Shown piece by piece: positions 51,136 through 60,312 of a stretch of DNA of 64,000 bases. The DNA is taken from positions 124,001 through 188,000 of the forward strand of contig SAAS01000001.1 of NCBI GenBank assembly GCA_009929315.1, written 5' to 3'. The notes under the pieces are model-generated. The model was not told the origin of the DNA, searched no databases, and was given only the letters and a program-made list of their open reading frames with translations. A program made the translations under genes and the position numbers. The number at the start of each line of letters is the position of its first letter. The stretch's first letter is position 1. The DNA is from Clostridia bacterium. Lineage in GTDB: Bacteria > Bacillota > Clostridia > Oscillospirales > Oscillospiraceae.

Positions 51136-52269
51136 TCAGATGCTGTCGACAAATTCCTTTATGAAATGCAGAGCAACGCCCAGCGTGATAGCACGTTTCG
51201 GATAGCGGCAGAGCTTAATATATTCGGCATCGGCCTCAAAGGTGTTCAGTGTTGCCGCAAGGTGTCGAATTTCAGGCATGTACGGCTCCATAAACTGTGT
51301 TAAAAAACCGCCGAGCACTACATCGCAGTCAAGTGCCATGCGAAGGTTGTTTATTCCGATCGCCAGATGCCACAGAACGTCCTTCCACAACGCCTCATAG
51401 GTCTCGTTATGCTGTTCGAGACCCTCAAAAAACTTTTCAAGAGTTATTCCGATATCATCACTTATGCGGGCAGCCGTGCAATATGACTCGAGACAGCCGT
51501 GCTTTCCGCATTTGCAGGGCAAGCCGTTCGGCTCAACAGTCATATGACCGAATTCGCCGCTTCGGTTGTTAACGCCCTCATACGGAGCACCCTTCAGGAG
51601 CACCGCGCCGCCAACACCATTCTCAAGGGATAAATAAGCAATGCTGCTCTGAGCTGGCAGAGTAAACCATTCGGCATAACCGCCGCTTTTTGCATCGTTT
51701 GAAACATAGGTCGGGTAATTAATATATCTGGTAATTTTGCTCAGACTGGTGTCCTTCAAATGAAGAATGGGAGCAAAAACAATCACATCTTTTTCGGTGT
51801 CCAGGACCGCGGGCAGGGTTATCCCGACACCCAGCAGTTTTGCACGGTTAAGTCCGTTTTCATCCAGAAAAATTTCAAGTTCGTCCGCTAAAAGCCTGCC
51901 GACATCGTCAATTTCGTCAATATCTGTCCGCTCCGTTTTTTTATGAGCTATCTCCTGCTGACTCAGATTGGCGGCTAAAAAGCGCAGACCGCTGCCTGTT
52001 ATCGATACGCCTACGGCAAAACGGGCATTTTCGGCAATCGTCAAGCTCATAGCTCTGCGTCCGCCCGTTGATTTCTGAGAACCCGCGCGACAAACAAGAC
52101 CCGCCTCAAACAGTTCGGCCAAGTTCTGATGAACAGTCGGCAAGCTTAGTGACAGGTCGGAGGCAATCTCTTGTTTTGAACGGGGAGTTTCAGAGAAAAA
52201 CAGATATTGATAAATACTGTTTCTCGTCTGCCTGCGCCGCGCCGTTATCGTTCCTTCTAATTCCGCCAT
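51136..52269 (-). CDS. ROK family transcriptional regulator (XylR-like)
   Basis: 377 residues from the ATG at 52269, with AGAGGAAA upstream; an earlier ATG frame to 52329 would start inside the promoter. The N-terminal helix-turn-helix has SKQEIASDLSLSLPTVHQNL. The rest is a ROK sugar-binding fold: GVGITLPAVL, the GGAV and EFGHMTVEP motifs, and the zinc-type site CKCGKHGCLESYC. It is divergent from a sugar ABC importer and xylulokinase operon, so it is probably the repressor, releasing DNA when the sugar binds. Confidence 0.92.
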   Translation of the reverse strand: MAELEGTITARRRQTRNSIYQYLFFSETPRSKQEIASDLSLSLPTVHQNLAELFEAGLVCRAGSQKSTGGRRAMSLTIAENARFAVGVSITGSGLRFLAANLSQQEIAHKKTERTDIDEIDDVGRLLADELEIFLDENGLNRAKLLGVGITLPAVLDTEKDVIVFAPILHLKDTSLSKITRYINYPTYVSNDAKSGGYAEWFTLPAQSSIAYLSLENGVGGAVLLKGAPYEGVNNRSGEFGHMTVEPNGLPCKCGKHGCLESYCTAARISDDIGITLEKFFEGLEQHNETYEALWKDVLWHLAIGINNLRMALDCDVVLGGFLTQFMEPYMPEIRHLAATLNTFEADAEYIKLCRYPKRAITLGVALHFIKEFVDSI

Positions 52270-52282
52270 TACGTTTCCTCTA

Positions 52283-52292
52283 CTTTTGTAAA
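52283..52292 (-). promoter_or_regulatory. ROK half-operator in the regulator's own leader
   Basis: CTTTTGTAAA is the same 10 bases as one arm of the palindrome at the sugar operon promoter (52613-52622). It lies about 16 bases after the start of transcription of the ROK gene, a place suited to autorepression. Confidence 0.65.
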
Positions 52293-52314
52293 AGTTCTTT
52301 ATTGAACAGTATAT

Positions 52315-52343
52315 ATTGTACCCATACAATTTGAAAATGTCAA
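52315..52343 (-). promoter_or_regulatory. Promoter of the ROK regulator gene
   Basis: On the minus strand TTGACA (52338-52343) and TACAAT (52315-52320) are 17 bases apart. Confidence 0.75.
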
Positions 52344-52572
52344 TCTATATGTTTAAGCAAAATTTGAAGCCGCAGCTAACGGAAAGAATAAGCAAAAATG
52401 CGGTGCAGGCAATCCGTTTCGGCCTATTCCACAGACAGTGACGAAGCTCCGACGGCGCAGAAAAACTGCTCTAATAAAATGGCACAAGAATGAGCTCGGA
52501 CGTTTGTAAGCACTAAAAAAAGAGGTAAATTTTGTGGAATGTTCCCAAAATGGTTAAATCGACAAAATTCCA

Positions 52573-52601
52573 TTGACTTCTTTCGATAATAATTGTATTA
52601 T
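52573..52601 (+). promoter_or_regulatory. Promoter of the sugar uptake operon
   Basis: TTGACT (52573-52578), 17 bases, TATTAT (52596-52601). The palindromes follow just downstream. Confidence 0.8.
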
Positions 52602-52612
52602 AAGTACAAGGA

Positions 52613-52637
52613 CTTTTGTAAACGAATTTTACAAAAG
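52613..52637 (+). promoter_or_regulatory. ROK operator 1: perfect 10-5-10 palindrome
   Basis: CTTTTGTAAA, five bases, TTTACAAAAG. It lies at the expected start of transcription and shares its arm with the site in front of the ROK gene. Confidence 0.82.
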
Positions 52638-52640
52638 AAT

Positions 52641-52661
52641 TTTGTGTAAGAAGTACACAAA
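52641..52661 (+). promoter_or_regulatory. ROK operator 2: 8-5-8 palindrome
   Basis: TTTGTGTA, AGAAG, TACACAAA. The same five-base spacing and similar arms as operator 1, three bases away from it, suggest a second, weaker binding site. Confidence 0.6.
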
Positions 52662-52694
52662 GGTTAAGTTCAACAAATTTTGAGGAGGTAAAAA

Positions 52695-53852
52695 ATGAAA
52701 AAAGTTCTTATTCTTGTTCTGGTTCTTGCAATGGCTCTTGCTCTTGTAGCTTGCGGCACAACAAAGACAGAAACTTCCACTGCTCCCGAGGAATCCGCAG
52801 CAGCCGTAACCGGCGGCAAAATCGGTGTAGCAATGCCCACCAAGTCCCTTGAGCGTTGGAACCGCGACGGTTCTTTCCTTGAGAAGTCCTTCCAGGAAAA
52901 AGGCTATGAAGTTGAGCTGGTCTATTCCGACAACGACGCCACAAAGCAGGTTGCCGACATCGAGAACCTGATTGCAGACAAAGTCAACCTCTTGGTTATC
53001 GTCGCAGTTGACGGCGAGTCACTGTCTACTGTCCTTCAAACCGCAGTTGAAGCTAATATCCCCGTAATTTCCTATGACCGTCTGATCATGAACACCGATG
53101 CTGTCGCTTATTATGTTTCTTTCGACAACTACACCGTAGGAACTCTTCAGGGTCAGTATGTAGTTGACACACTGGGACTTGACCTTAAAGACACCTCCAA
53201 GAGCTATAACATTGAGTTCACCGCAGGTGATCCCGCGGACAACAACGCAGGCTTCTTCTTCAACGGTGCTTTCGACGTACTTAAGCCGTACATCGATGCC
53301 GGCATCCTGAAGGTTCCCTCCGGCCAGATGAAGTTCGAAGAAGTTGCAACAACTCAGTGGAAAACCGAGAACGCTCTCAACCGTATGCAGAACATTCTGG
53401 CTTCCTACTATGCCGACGGCACAGTGCTTGACGTTGCACTCTGCTCCAACGACTCCACCGCTCTCGGCGTAACACAGGCCATCGGCTCCGACTATAAGGG
53501 CACCAACACTGTCATCATCACCGGACAGGACGGCGACGAAGCCAACCTTGCCAACATGGTTGACGGCAAGCAGTCCATGACAGTTTACAAGGCAGTTGCC
53601 AACGAAGCGGTCGTCACTGTTGACCTCGCAGTTGCAATGCTCAGCGGCAAGACCCCCGATGCATCCCTGATTACAGATTCCGGCTGGTCATTTGATTGCA
53701 CATACGACGCAGAGTCCTATGACAACAACAATGGTAAAGTTCCCTCCTACCTGCTTGTTCCGATTGTTGTAACCAAAGACAACATCCAGAAGGAACTGGT
53801 TGACACCGGCTACTATACCATGGACGGCAATTATCCCAAGGCAGTAGGCTAA
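52695..53852 (+). CDS. chvE: Multiple monosaccharide ABC transporter substrate-binding lipoprotein
   Basis: 385 residues, GAGGAGG before the ATG. A lipoprotein signal peptide ends in LVAC at Cys20. The mature protein is a type I periplasmic-binding fold: IGVAMPTKSLERWNRDG starts the first lobe and AYYVSFDNYTVGTLQGQYV, VLDVALCSNDSTALGV and ITGQDGDEANLANM are typical of the ChvE/XylF sugar-binding group. It captures xylose, arabinose or related sugars outside the membrane. A terminator after it should raise its level over the other transport genes. Confidence 0.92.
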   Translation: MKKVLILVLVLAMALALVACGTTKTETSTAPEESAAAVTGGKIGVAMPTKSLERWNRDGSFLEKSFQEKGYEVELVYSDNDATKQVADIENLIADKVNLLVIVAVDGESLSTVLQTAVEANIPVISYDRLIMNTDAVAYYVSFDNYTVGTLQGQYVVDTLGLDLKDTSKSYNIEFTAGDPADNNAGFFFNGAFDVLKPYIDAGILKVPSGQMKFEEVATTQWKTENALNRMQNILASYYADGTVLDVALCSNDSTALGVTQAIGSDYKGTNTVIITGQDGDEANLANMVDGKQSMTVYKAVANEAVVTVDLAVAMLSGKTPDASLITDSGWSFDCTYDAESYDNNNGKVPSYLLVPIVVTKDNIQKELVDTGYYTMDGNYPKAVG

Positions 53853-53897
53853 GCATAAATCCGGCAAAACAGCCCACACAAGTAACGTTATGCATGA

Positions 53898-53929
53898 AAT
53901 GGGCGGGGCTGTAGCTCCGCCCATTTTTT
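53898..53929 (+). terminator. Terminator between chvE and mmsA
   Basis: ATGGGCGG-type arm at 53898-53906 pairs with CCGCCCAT at 53917-53924 around GGCTGTAGCT, followed by ATTTTTT. Partial read-through would give less ATPase and permease than binding protein. Confidence 0.85.
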
Positions 53930-53990
53930 CGCTGACAGAATAACTTTTTGGCGCTATGCCCAAAATATCAGAATAAGGGGGGCATTCAAC

Positions 53991-55553
53991 TTGGCTGACA
54001 ACATTCTTGAAATGAAAAATATAACAAAGCTTTATCCGGGCGTACGCGCGCTGGATAATGTTAATCTGAAGGTTGAGCGCGGGGAAATCCACGCAATCGT
54101 CGGAGAAAACGGCGCGGGCAAGTCCACGCTTATGAACGTTCTCAGCGGAACGATTCCAAATGGAGAATATGAGGGCAATATCCTATATGAGGGACAGAAG
54201 TGCCACTTTAAAACCGTGCGCGACAGCGAGGGAGTGGGCATTGTCATTATCCACCAGGAGCTTGCGCTGATTCCGGAGCTTTCAATCGGAGAGAACATGT
54301 TCCTCGGCAACGAGCGCAGAGGCAGATTCGGCATCAACTGGGACGAAACCTTCGGACAAGCCGCAAAGCACATGAAGCGGGTTGGGCTAAAGGATTCTCC
54401 GACCACGATGATTAAAGATATCGGTACAGGCAAGCAGCAGCTGGTCGAAATTGCGAAGGCGCTTTCCAAAAACGTAAAGCTGCTTATTCTTGACGAGCCG
54501 ACCTCCTCGCTGAACTCCGAAGACTCCAAAATGCTGTTGGATATGCTGATTGACTTTAAAAAGCAGGGCATGACCTCAATAATTATCTCACATAAGCTTT
54601 CGGAAGTTGCCTATGTTGCGGATAAAATTACGGTTATGCGCGACGGAGCGACAATCGAAACGATTGACAACACGGACCGCAGTATCGACGAGGATCGCAT
54701 AATACGCGGTATGGTCGGGCGTGAAATGACGGATCGTTATCCTTCGCGCGAGCACATGGTCAGCAAAGAAATCGGCATGGAGGTTATAGATTGGTGCGTA
54801 AATCATCCCGTCTATACCGAAAAGAGGGTTGTTAACCATGTGTCCTTCAATGTACACAAGGGAGAAATAGTCGGCTTCTCGGGACTTCAGGGCGCGGGGC
54901 GCACGGAGCTTGCCCGCTCGATTTTCGGAAAGAGTTATGGTACAATGATAACCGGAACGCTGAAAGTCGGAGGACGCGAAGTAAAGCTCAAAAGCGAGCG
55001 CGACGCCATCGAGGCCGGAATAGCCTATGTTACCGAGGATCGTAAGCTAAACGGACTTATTCTAATTGACACGGTTGCCAGAAACAACACCCTAGCACGG
55101 CTTGAAAAGGTGTGCCACAGGGGCGTTATAGACGTAAACAAAGAAAATCAGGTAGCTGAGATATATAAGGAAAAGCTTCGCACCAAAACACCCACGGTAC
55201 AGCAGGCGGTTAATAACCTTTCAGGCGGCAACCAGCAAAAAGTGCTGCTTTCAAAGTGGATGTTTGCGGATCCGGATGTTTTAATTCTGGACGAGCCTAC
55301 CCGAGGAATTGATGTCGGCGCAAAATACGAGATTTACTGCATAATGAACGATTTGGTCGCTCAGGGAAAATCGGTTGTTATGATTTCCTCGGAACTGCCG
55401 GAGCTGCTCGGAATGTGCGACAGGATTTACGTTATGAACGAGGGTGAGATGGTTGCCGAAATGAGCGCAGCCGAAGCCACGCAGGAAAAGATCATGGGCG
55501 CTATCCTAAAGTCCGACAAAAAGGGCGCCAAAGAAGAGAGTAAGGGAGCGTAA
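53991..55553 (+). CDS. mmsA: Multiple monosaccharide ABC transporter ATP-binding protein
   Basis: 520 residues, starting with TTG behind AAGGGGGG. It is two fused ABC domains. The first has Walker A GENGAGKST, and Walker B LLILDEPTSSLN. The second has the changed Walker A GLQGAGRTE as is usual in sugar transporters, signature LSGGNQQKV and LDEPTRGIDVG. It drives uptake by the permease next to it. The insertion GEYEGNILYEG is typical of the MmsA/GguA/XylG group. Confidence 0.93.
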   Translation: MADNILEMKNITKLYPGVRALDNVNLKVERGEIHAIVGENGAGKSTLMNVLSGTIPNGEYEGNILYEGQKCHFKTVRDSEGVGIVIIHQELALIPELSIGENMFLGNERRGRFGINWDETFGQAAKHMKRVGLKDSPTTMIKDIGTGKQQLVEIAKALSKNVKLLILDEPTSSLNSEDSKMLLDMLIDFKKQGMTSIIISHKLSEVAYVADKITVMRDGATIETIDNTDRSIDEDRIIRGMVGREMTDRYPSREHMVSKEIGMEVIDWCVNHPVYTEKRVVNHVSFNVHKGEIVGFSGLQGAGRTELARSIFGKSYGTMITGTLKVGGREVKLKSERDAIEAGIAYVTEDRKLNGLILIDTVARNNTLARLEKVCHRGVIDVNKENQVAEIYKEKLRTKTPTVQQAVNNLSGGNQQKVLLSKWMFADPDVLILDEPTRGIDVGAKYEIYCIMNDLVAQGKSVVMISSELPELLGMCDRIYVMNEGEMVAEMSAAEATQEKIMGAILKSDKKGAKEESKGA

Positions 55554-55557
55554 GACT

Positions 55558-56796
55558 ATGAAAACAGAAAGTAACAGCAAGCCGACAGCTGCCGGCGACA
55601 CCTTGGCGGCGACATCGGCCGTGGCGGGTGAACCGCTCGGATTTTCGGCGTATATTAAAAAATATACAATGACAATCGCCCTAGTGGTTGTTTTTATCTT
55701 CTTTGCGGTGCTGACTGAAGGCAGACTTCTGTACGCTCAGAACATCTCGAATCTGCTCTTGCAGAACGCTTATGTTCTGGTTATGGCCTGTGGTATGCTG
55801 CTTTGCATACTGACAGGCGGAAACGTCGACCTTTCAGTCGGCGCCACGCTTTGCCTCGTTGCCGCTCTTGCGGCGCAGCTGATGGACAAGTTCGGCATGA
55901 ACGCCTACCTGACCATTGCTGTCTGCTTGGCGGTTTCTGTCGGAATCGGCGCATGGCAGGGCTTCTGGATCGGACACATTCACATTCCGCCCTTTATTGC
56001 AACGCTTTCAGGCATGTTCCTGTTCCGCGGTGTGGGGCGCGTTCTGCTTGCCTCCAAGACGGTCGCAATTTCCAACAAGACCTTCCTTGACATTTTTTCC
56101 TCCTACATCACAGTTCCGGGTCTTGACAAAGAGGGTATCTGCTGGTCGGCGGTGATTGTCGGGGCGCTTGTCGCGATTATTTTGATAGTCTTGACAGTCG
56201 TCAATCGTGCGAAAAAGGCCAAGAACGGCTACGAGATGAAATCGGCAGTATCGGAGTTTGCACAGGTAGCTGTTATTGACCTTCTGATACTGGCGTATAC
56301 CTGGCAGATTGCCCATTATAAAGGCATTCCCGTTATGCTTCTCTGGATTCTGCTGATTGTTCTGCTTTACGCTTTCATAACCTCGAAGACGGCCTTCGGA
56401 CGTTATTTTTATGCAGTCGGCGGAAATGAGAAGGCTACAAAGCTCTCCGGTATCGACACAAAGAAGGTATATTTCTGGGCTTACTGCTCAATGAGCATAT
56501 TGGCGGGTTTTTCCGGACTTCTCATGGCGGCGCGTATCGGCTCCGTCAGCGGTGATACCGGGCTTACCTACGAGCTTGATACCATCGGCGCGTGCTTTAT
56601 CGGCGGCGCTTCGGCTTACGGCGGCAGCGGCACTGTGCCCGGGGTTATCATCGGCGCAATTCTGCTCGGCGTTATTAACCAGGGAATGTCAATCTACGGA
56701 CTTGACAACAACTGGCAGTACGTCGTTAAAGGCGCGGTTCTGCTTATTGCCGTCATCTTCGACGTCGTTTCAAACCACAAAACAGGCAAAGCCTAA
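55558..56796 (+). CDS. mmsB: Multiple monosaccharide ABC transporter permease
   Basis: 412 residues with about ten membrane helices, starting four bases after the mmsA stop. It has the family motif AASAYGGSGTVPGVIIGA-like end and GGNVDLSVGATLCLVAAL, which is typical of ribose/xylose permeases. The long loop around 200-240 (KKAKNGYEMKS) is the form seen in MmsB/GguB and XylH. It makes the channel for the sugar. Confidence 0.93.
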   Translation: MKTESNSKPTAAGDTLAATSAVAGEPLGFSAYIKKYTMTIALVVVFIFFAVLTEGRLLYAQNISNLLLQNAYVLVMACGMLLCILTGGNVDLSVGATLCLVAALAAQLMDKFGMNAYLTIAVCLAVSVGIGAWQGFWIGHIHIPPFIATLSGMFLFRGVGRVLLASKTVAISNKTFLDIFSSYITVPGLDKEGICWSAVIVGALVAIILIVLTVVNRAKKAKNGYEMKSAVSEFAQVAVIDLLILAYTWQIAHYKGIPVMLLWILLIVLLYAFITSKTAFGRYFYAVGGNEKATKLSGIDTKKVYFWAYCSMSILAGFSGLLMAARIGSVSGDTGLTYELDTIGACFIGGASAYGGSGTVPGVIIGAILLGVINQGMSIYGLDNNWQYVVKGAVLLIAVIFDVVSNHKTGKA

Positions 56797-56823
56797 AATA
56801 AATAAAACTCGCCCTGAATTATC

Positions 56824-56855
56824 GGGGCAATGCGTTAAATGCATTGCCCCATTTT
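56824..56855 (+). terminator. Partial terminator between mmsB and xylB
   Basis: GGGGCAATGC (56824-56833) pairs with GCATTGCCCC (56841-56850), followed by ATTTTC. The T run is short, so read-through to xylB is likely. Confidence 0.65.
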
Positions 56856-56891
56856 CGGGGCGGCTTTATAGCGAGCTTTGGAGGTAACTTT

Positions 56892-58370
56892 ATGTTGTAC
56901 ATCGGAATTGATTTAGGTACTTCGGCAGTTAAGCTGCTGCTTATGGACGAGACCGGGAAAATCAAAAAAATCGTTTCACGAGCCTATCCGATTGCTTTTC
57001 CTCACCCCGGCTGGTCAGAGCAAAATCCCGAAGACTGGCTGCGCGAAACACTGGAGGGCATACGCGAGCTGACAGAGGATTGCGACAAGACGCAGGTTAA
57101 AGGCATAGGCGTCGGCGGACAGATGCACGGCCTTGTCGCGCTTGACAGGGATAACGCCGTTTTGCGCCCCGCTATTCTGTGGAATGACGGACGAACTTCG
57201 GAGGAAACGGATTACCTCAATAACGTCATCGGCAAGGCAAAACTTTCAAGCTGCACCGCAAATATAGCTTTTGCCGGGTTTACCGCTCCGAAAATTCTCT
57301 GGATGAAGAAGCACGAGCCGGAGCTTTTCGCGAGAATTGACAAAATCATGCTTCCGAAGGACTACATCAACTATATGCTTTCGGGCGTACACTGCACCGA
57401 CTATTCGGATGCTTCGGGTATGCTGCTGCTCGACGTTGAGCATAAGTGCTGGAGCCGCGAAATGCTGGAAATCTGCGGTGTAAAAGAGCAGTGGATGCCC
57501 CGCCTTTTTGAAAGCTACGACACAGTCGGGACACTTACAGCAGAAACGGCAAAAATTCTCGGACTGTCCCCCGATGTAAAAATCGTGGCAGGAGCGGGTG
57601 ACAACGCCGCCGCGGCTGTCGGAACTGCGACTGTGGGCGACGGCCAGTGCAACATTTCACTCGGCACCTCCGGTACAATTTTCATATCAAGCGACAGCTT
57701 CGGAGTCGATAAAAACAACGCCCTGCACGCCTTCGCGCATGCGGACGGACATTATCATCTCATGGGCGTGATGCTCTCTGCCGCCTCCTGCAACAAGTGG
57801 TGGATGGAGGATATTATCAAGACTGCAAAGTACGCGGACGAGCAGGCTGAAATCACTCGGGATATGCTTGGGCGCAATCAGGTATATTTTCTGCCGTACC
57901 TAATGGGAGAGCGTTCGCCGCATAACGATTCGGGTGCGCGCGGAAGTTTTATCGGAATGTCTATGGATACAAGCCGCGCGAACATGACGCTTTCAGTTCT
58001 CGAGGGCGTTGCTTTCGGCATTCGCGATTCGCTGGAGGTCGCCCGCTCTTTGGGAATAAAAATATCACGCAGCAAGGTCTGCGGCGGCGGAGCGAAGAGC
58101 CCGCTTTGGAAGAAAATTATTGCAAACGTCCTTAATCTGGAACTTGACGGCATTGAAAGCGAGGAAGGTCCCGGCTACGGCGCCGCGATTCTGGCGGCGG
58201 TTGCCTGCGGGGAGTTTGACTCTGTTAAGGACGCCGCGGAAAAGCTGGTTAAAGTTACTTCAACCGTTGTGCCCGATGCTGAGCTCGCGGCGCTTTACGA
58301 AGAGCGCTATCAGGTATTTCGCAATATTTACCCCGCGATGAAGCCGCTTTTTCGTATGATTCAAAACTAA
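56892..58370 (+). CDS. xylB: Xylulokinase
   Basis: 492 residues from the ATG at 56892, behind GGAGGTAA; an earlier frame to 56844 overlaps the terminator. FGGY sugar kinase: the N-terminal phosphate motif is IGIDLGTSAVKLLLMDETGK, GVGGQMHGLVAL binds the sugar, and GAGDNAAAAVG and GGGAKSPLW form the ATP site in the second domain. It phosphorylates D-xylulose to enter the pentose phosphate pathway. The window has no XylA-type isomerase; an isomerase of another fold is downstream. Confidence 0.94.
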   Translation: MLYIGIDLGTSAVKLLLMDETGKIKKIVSRAYPIAFPHPGWSEQNPEDWLRETLEGIRELTEDCDKTQVKGIGVGGQMHGLVALDRDNAVLRPAILWNDGRTSEETDYLNNVIGKAKLSSCTANIAFAGFTAPKILWMKKHEPELFARIDKIMLPKDYINYMLSGVHCTDYSDASGMLLLDVEHKCWSREMLEICGVKEQWMPRLFESYDTVGTLTAETAKILGLSPDVKIVAGAGDNAAAAVGTATVGDGQCNISLGTSGTIFISSDSFGVDKNNALHAFAHADGHYHLMGVMLSAASCNKWWMEDIIKTAKYADEQAEITRDMLGRNQVYFLPYLMGERSPHNDSGARGSFIGMSMDTSRANMTLSVLEGVAFGIRDSLEVARSLGIKISRSKVCGGGAKSPLWKKIIANVLNLELDGIESEEGPGYGAAILAAVACGEFDSVKDAAEKLVKVTSTVVPDAELAALYEERYQVFRNIYPAMKPLFRMIQN

Positions 58371-58392
58371 GATAATCGAGGTTAACGCGTAA

Positions 58393-58713
58393 ATGAGAAA
58401 GGAAAATAAAATTGACCCCGGTCTTTTGGGCAGGGCAATGTCCGGGCTTGTGCTGCGTGTACTTGTAGCGGCTTATATCGTCTATATGGCGTGGAAGGTG
58501 CTCTCCGGCACGCTTGACGGCACAAGTCCGATTCCGGAGTGGGGAGCATGGGCGATTTTTTCGGCTTTCGCGCTTGCCGCCGCAGTTTTCTGTGCTTTTG
58601 CGGTTAAGCAGTTTCTCCTTCTTCGTAAGGAAGCCGAGATAAAAAGTGCTGTTCAAACTGAGAACAAAAACCCTGACTCGAAGGATTCTCAAGGCTCCGA
58701 TTCAAACGAGTAG
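58393..58713 (+). CDS. Small membrane protein in the sugar operon
   Basis: 106 residues with two membrane helices (about residues 20-38 and 52-74), a basic start and a hydrophilic tail with many Ser, Asp and Asn. CGAGGT precedes the ATG. It is between xylB and the isomerase gene. I do not recognise a family, and no role is evident. Confidence 0.7.
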   Translation: MRKENKIDPGLLGRAMSGLVLRVLVAAYIVYMAWKVLSGTLDGTSPIPEWGAWAIFSAFALAAAVFCAFAVKQFLLLRKEAEIKSAVQTENKNPDSKDSQGSDSNE

Positions 58714-58815
58714 CAAAGCCCTTTTAAGTGAAAAAAACGAAGGACGCATTGAACAAAATGGCCTTTGACTATATAGTTGGGCGATATAAGTCCCAAAGCC
58801 GCAAGGAGGCAAAAT

Positions 58816-60306
58816 ATGTTAACAAACATTCCGGAAGTGAAGCTTGGCATTATCGCCGTATCTCGCGACTGTTTCCCCCTCTCTCTGTCCGTTTCCCGAC
58901 GCGAGGCCATCGTTGCCTCCTGTATCGCGAAGAAACAGGAAATTTATGAGGCGAAAACGGCGGTCGAAAGCGAGAAGGACATGCTCTTGGCGGTGGACGA
59001 GGTCAAAAAACATGGCTGCAACGCTCTGGTCGTTTTTCTCGGCAACTTCGGACCCGAAACGCCCGAAACGCTGATTGCAAAATACTTTGAAGGTCCCTGC
59101 ATGTTTGCCGCCGCGGCTGAGGGCGACGGGAATCTTATGGACGGGCGCGGCGATGCTTACTGCGGTCTTTTAAACTGCTCCTACAATCTGGGGCTTCGCC
59201 ACCTGAAAGGGTATATCCCCGAATATCCGGTTGGCAGAGGCGACGACATAGCCGAGATGATTTCACTCTTTGTTCCGCTTGCACGCGCGGTTATCGGAAT
59301 TAAAAACCTGAAAATAATTACATTTGGACCCCGCCCGCAGGATTTCTTCGCCTGCAACGCGCCGATTAAGGGCTTATACGAGCTGGGAGTTGAGGTTGAG
59401 GAAAACTCCGAGCTTGACCTATTGGTCAGTTTTAAGGCTCACGCCGGCGATAAGCGCATACCCGAGGTCTGTGCCGATATGGCAAAGGAAATGGGCGAGG
59501 GGAGATATTACCCCGACCTTAACGAGCGCCTGGCGCAGTTTGAGCTTACCCTTCTGGACTGGGCTGAACAGCACAAAGGCAGCAGCAAGTATGTCGCCTT
59601 TGCAGATAAATGCTGGCCCGCGTTCTCAAACGAATTCGGCTTTGTTCCCTGCTATGTCAACAGCCGTCTTGCCTCCAGGGGCATTCCGGTTGCCTGCGAG
59701 GTGGATATATACGGCGCGCTCTCCGAATACATCGGAATGTGCGTAACAGGAGACACAGTTACGCTTCTGGATATCAACAACAGCGTTCCGAAGTCGCAGT
59801 ACGATTCATTTATTGCGGGGAAATTTGACTATTCGCTGACAGATACTTTCATGGGCTTCCACTGCGGAAACACACCTTCGTGCAAGCTGTGCGCGGACCG
59901 GGCGGTTAAATACCAGCTTATAATGCACCGTCTGGCCGAACCGGCAGGTTCTGAGCCGAACATTACCCGCGGCACGCTCGAGGGAGACATCGCCGCAGGG
60001 CCGATTACCTTCTATCGCCTGCAGTGCGACAGCGAGGGTGTCCTTCGCGCATATATTGCCGAGGGCGAGGTGCTTCCCGTTAAAACCGAAAGTTTCGGCG
60101 GTATAGGGATTTTCGCAATCCCTGAAATGGGGCGTTTCTACCGCCATGTTCTCATTGAAAAGCGCTATCCGCACCATGGCGCGGTTGCTTTTGAGCATTG
60201 CGGCAGCGCGCTTTTCGAGATATTCAAATATCTGGGTGTTTCGGATATCGGCTACAATCAGCCGAAGGCGCTGCCATATCCCACCGAAAACCCTTTCTCC
60301 CGGTAG
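58816..60306 (+). CDS. L-fucose/L-arabinose isomerase-fold sugar isomerase
   Basis: 496 residues from the ATG at 58816, behind AAGGAGG. It has the layout of the FucI/AraA isomerase superfamily, starting EVKLGIIAVSRDCFPLSLSV and with GNFGPETPETLI and AAEGDGNLMDGRGDAYCGLL in the first domains, CEVDIYGALSEYIGM where the metal Glu of FucI lies, and FHCGNTPSCKLC. It would convert an aldose to a ketose. With xylulokinase upstream, the product may be xylulose or another ketopentose, so it may replace XylA. The exact sugar is not clear. Confidence 0.82.
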   Translation: MLTNIPEVKLGIIAVSRDCFPLSLSVSRREAIVASCIAKKQEIYEAKTAVESEKDMLLAVDEVKKHGCNALVVFLGNFGPETPETLIAKYFEGPCMFAAAAEGDGNLMDGRGDAYCGLLNCSYNLGLRHLKGYIPEYPVGRGDDIAEMISLFVPLARAVIGIKNLKIITFGPRPQDFFACNAPIKGLYELGVEVEENSELDLLVSFKAHAGDKRIPEVCADMAKEMGEGRYYPDLNERLAQFELTLLDWAEQHKGSSKYVAFADKCWPAFSNEFGFVPCYVNSRLASRGIPVACEVDIYGALSEYIGMCVTGDTVTLLDINNSVPKSQYDSFIAGKFDYSLTDTFMGFHCGNTPSCKLCADRAVKYQLIMHRLAEPAGSEPNITRGTLEGDIAAGPITFYRLQCDSEGVLRAYIAEGEVLPVKTESFGGIGIFAIPEMGRFYRHVLIEKRYPHHGAVAFEHCGSALFEIFKYLGVSDIGYNQPKALPYPTENPFSR

Positions 60307-60312
60307 ACCAGT

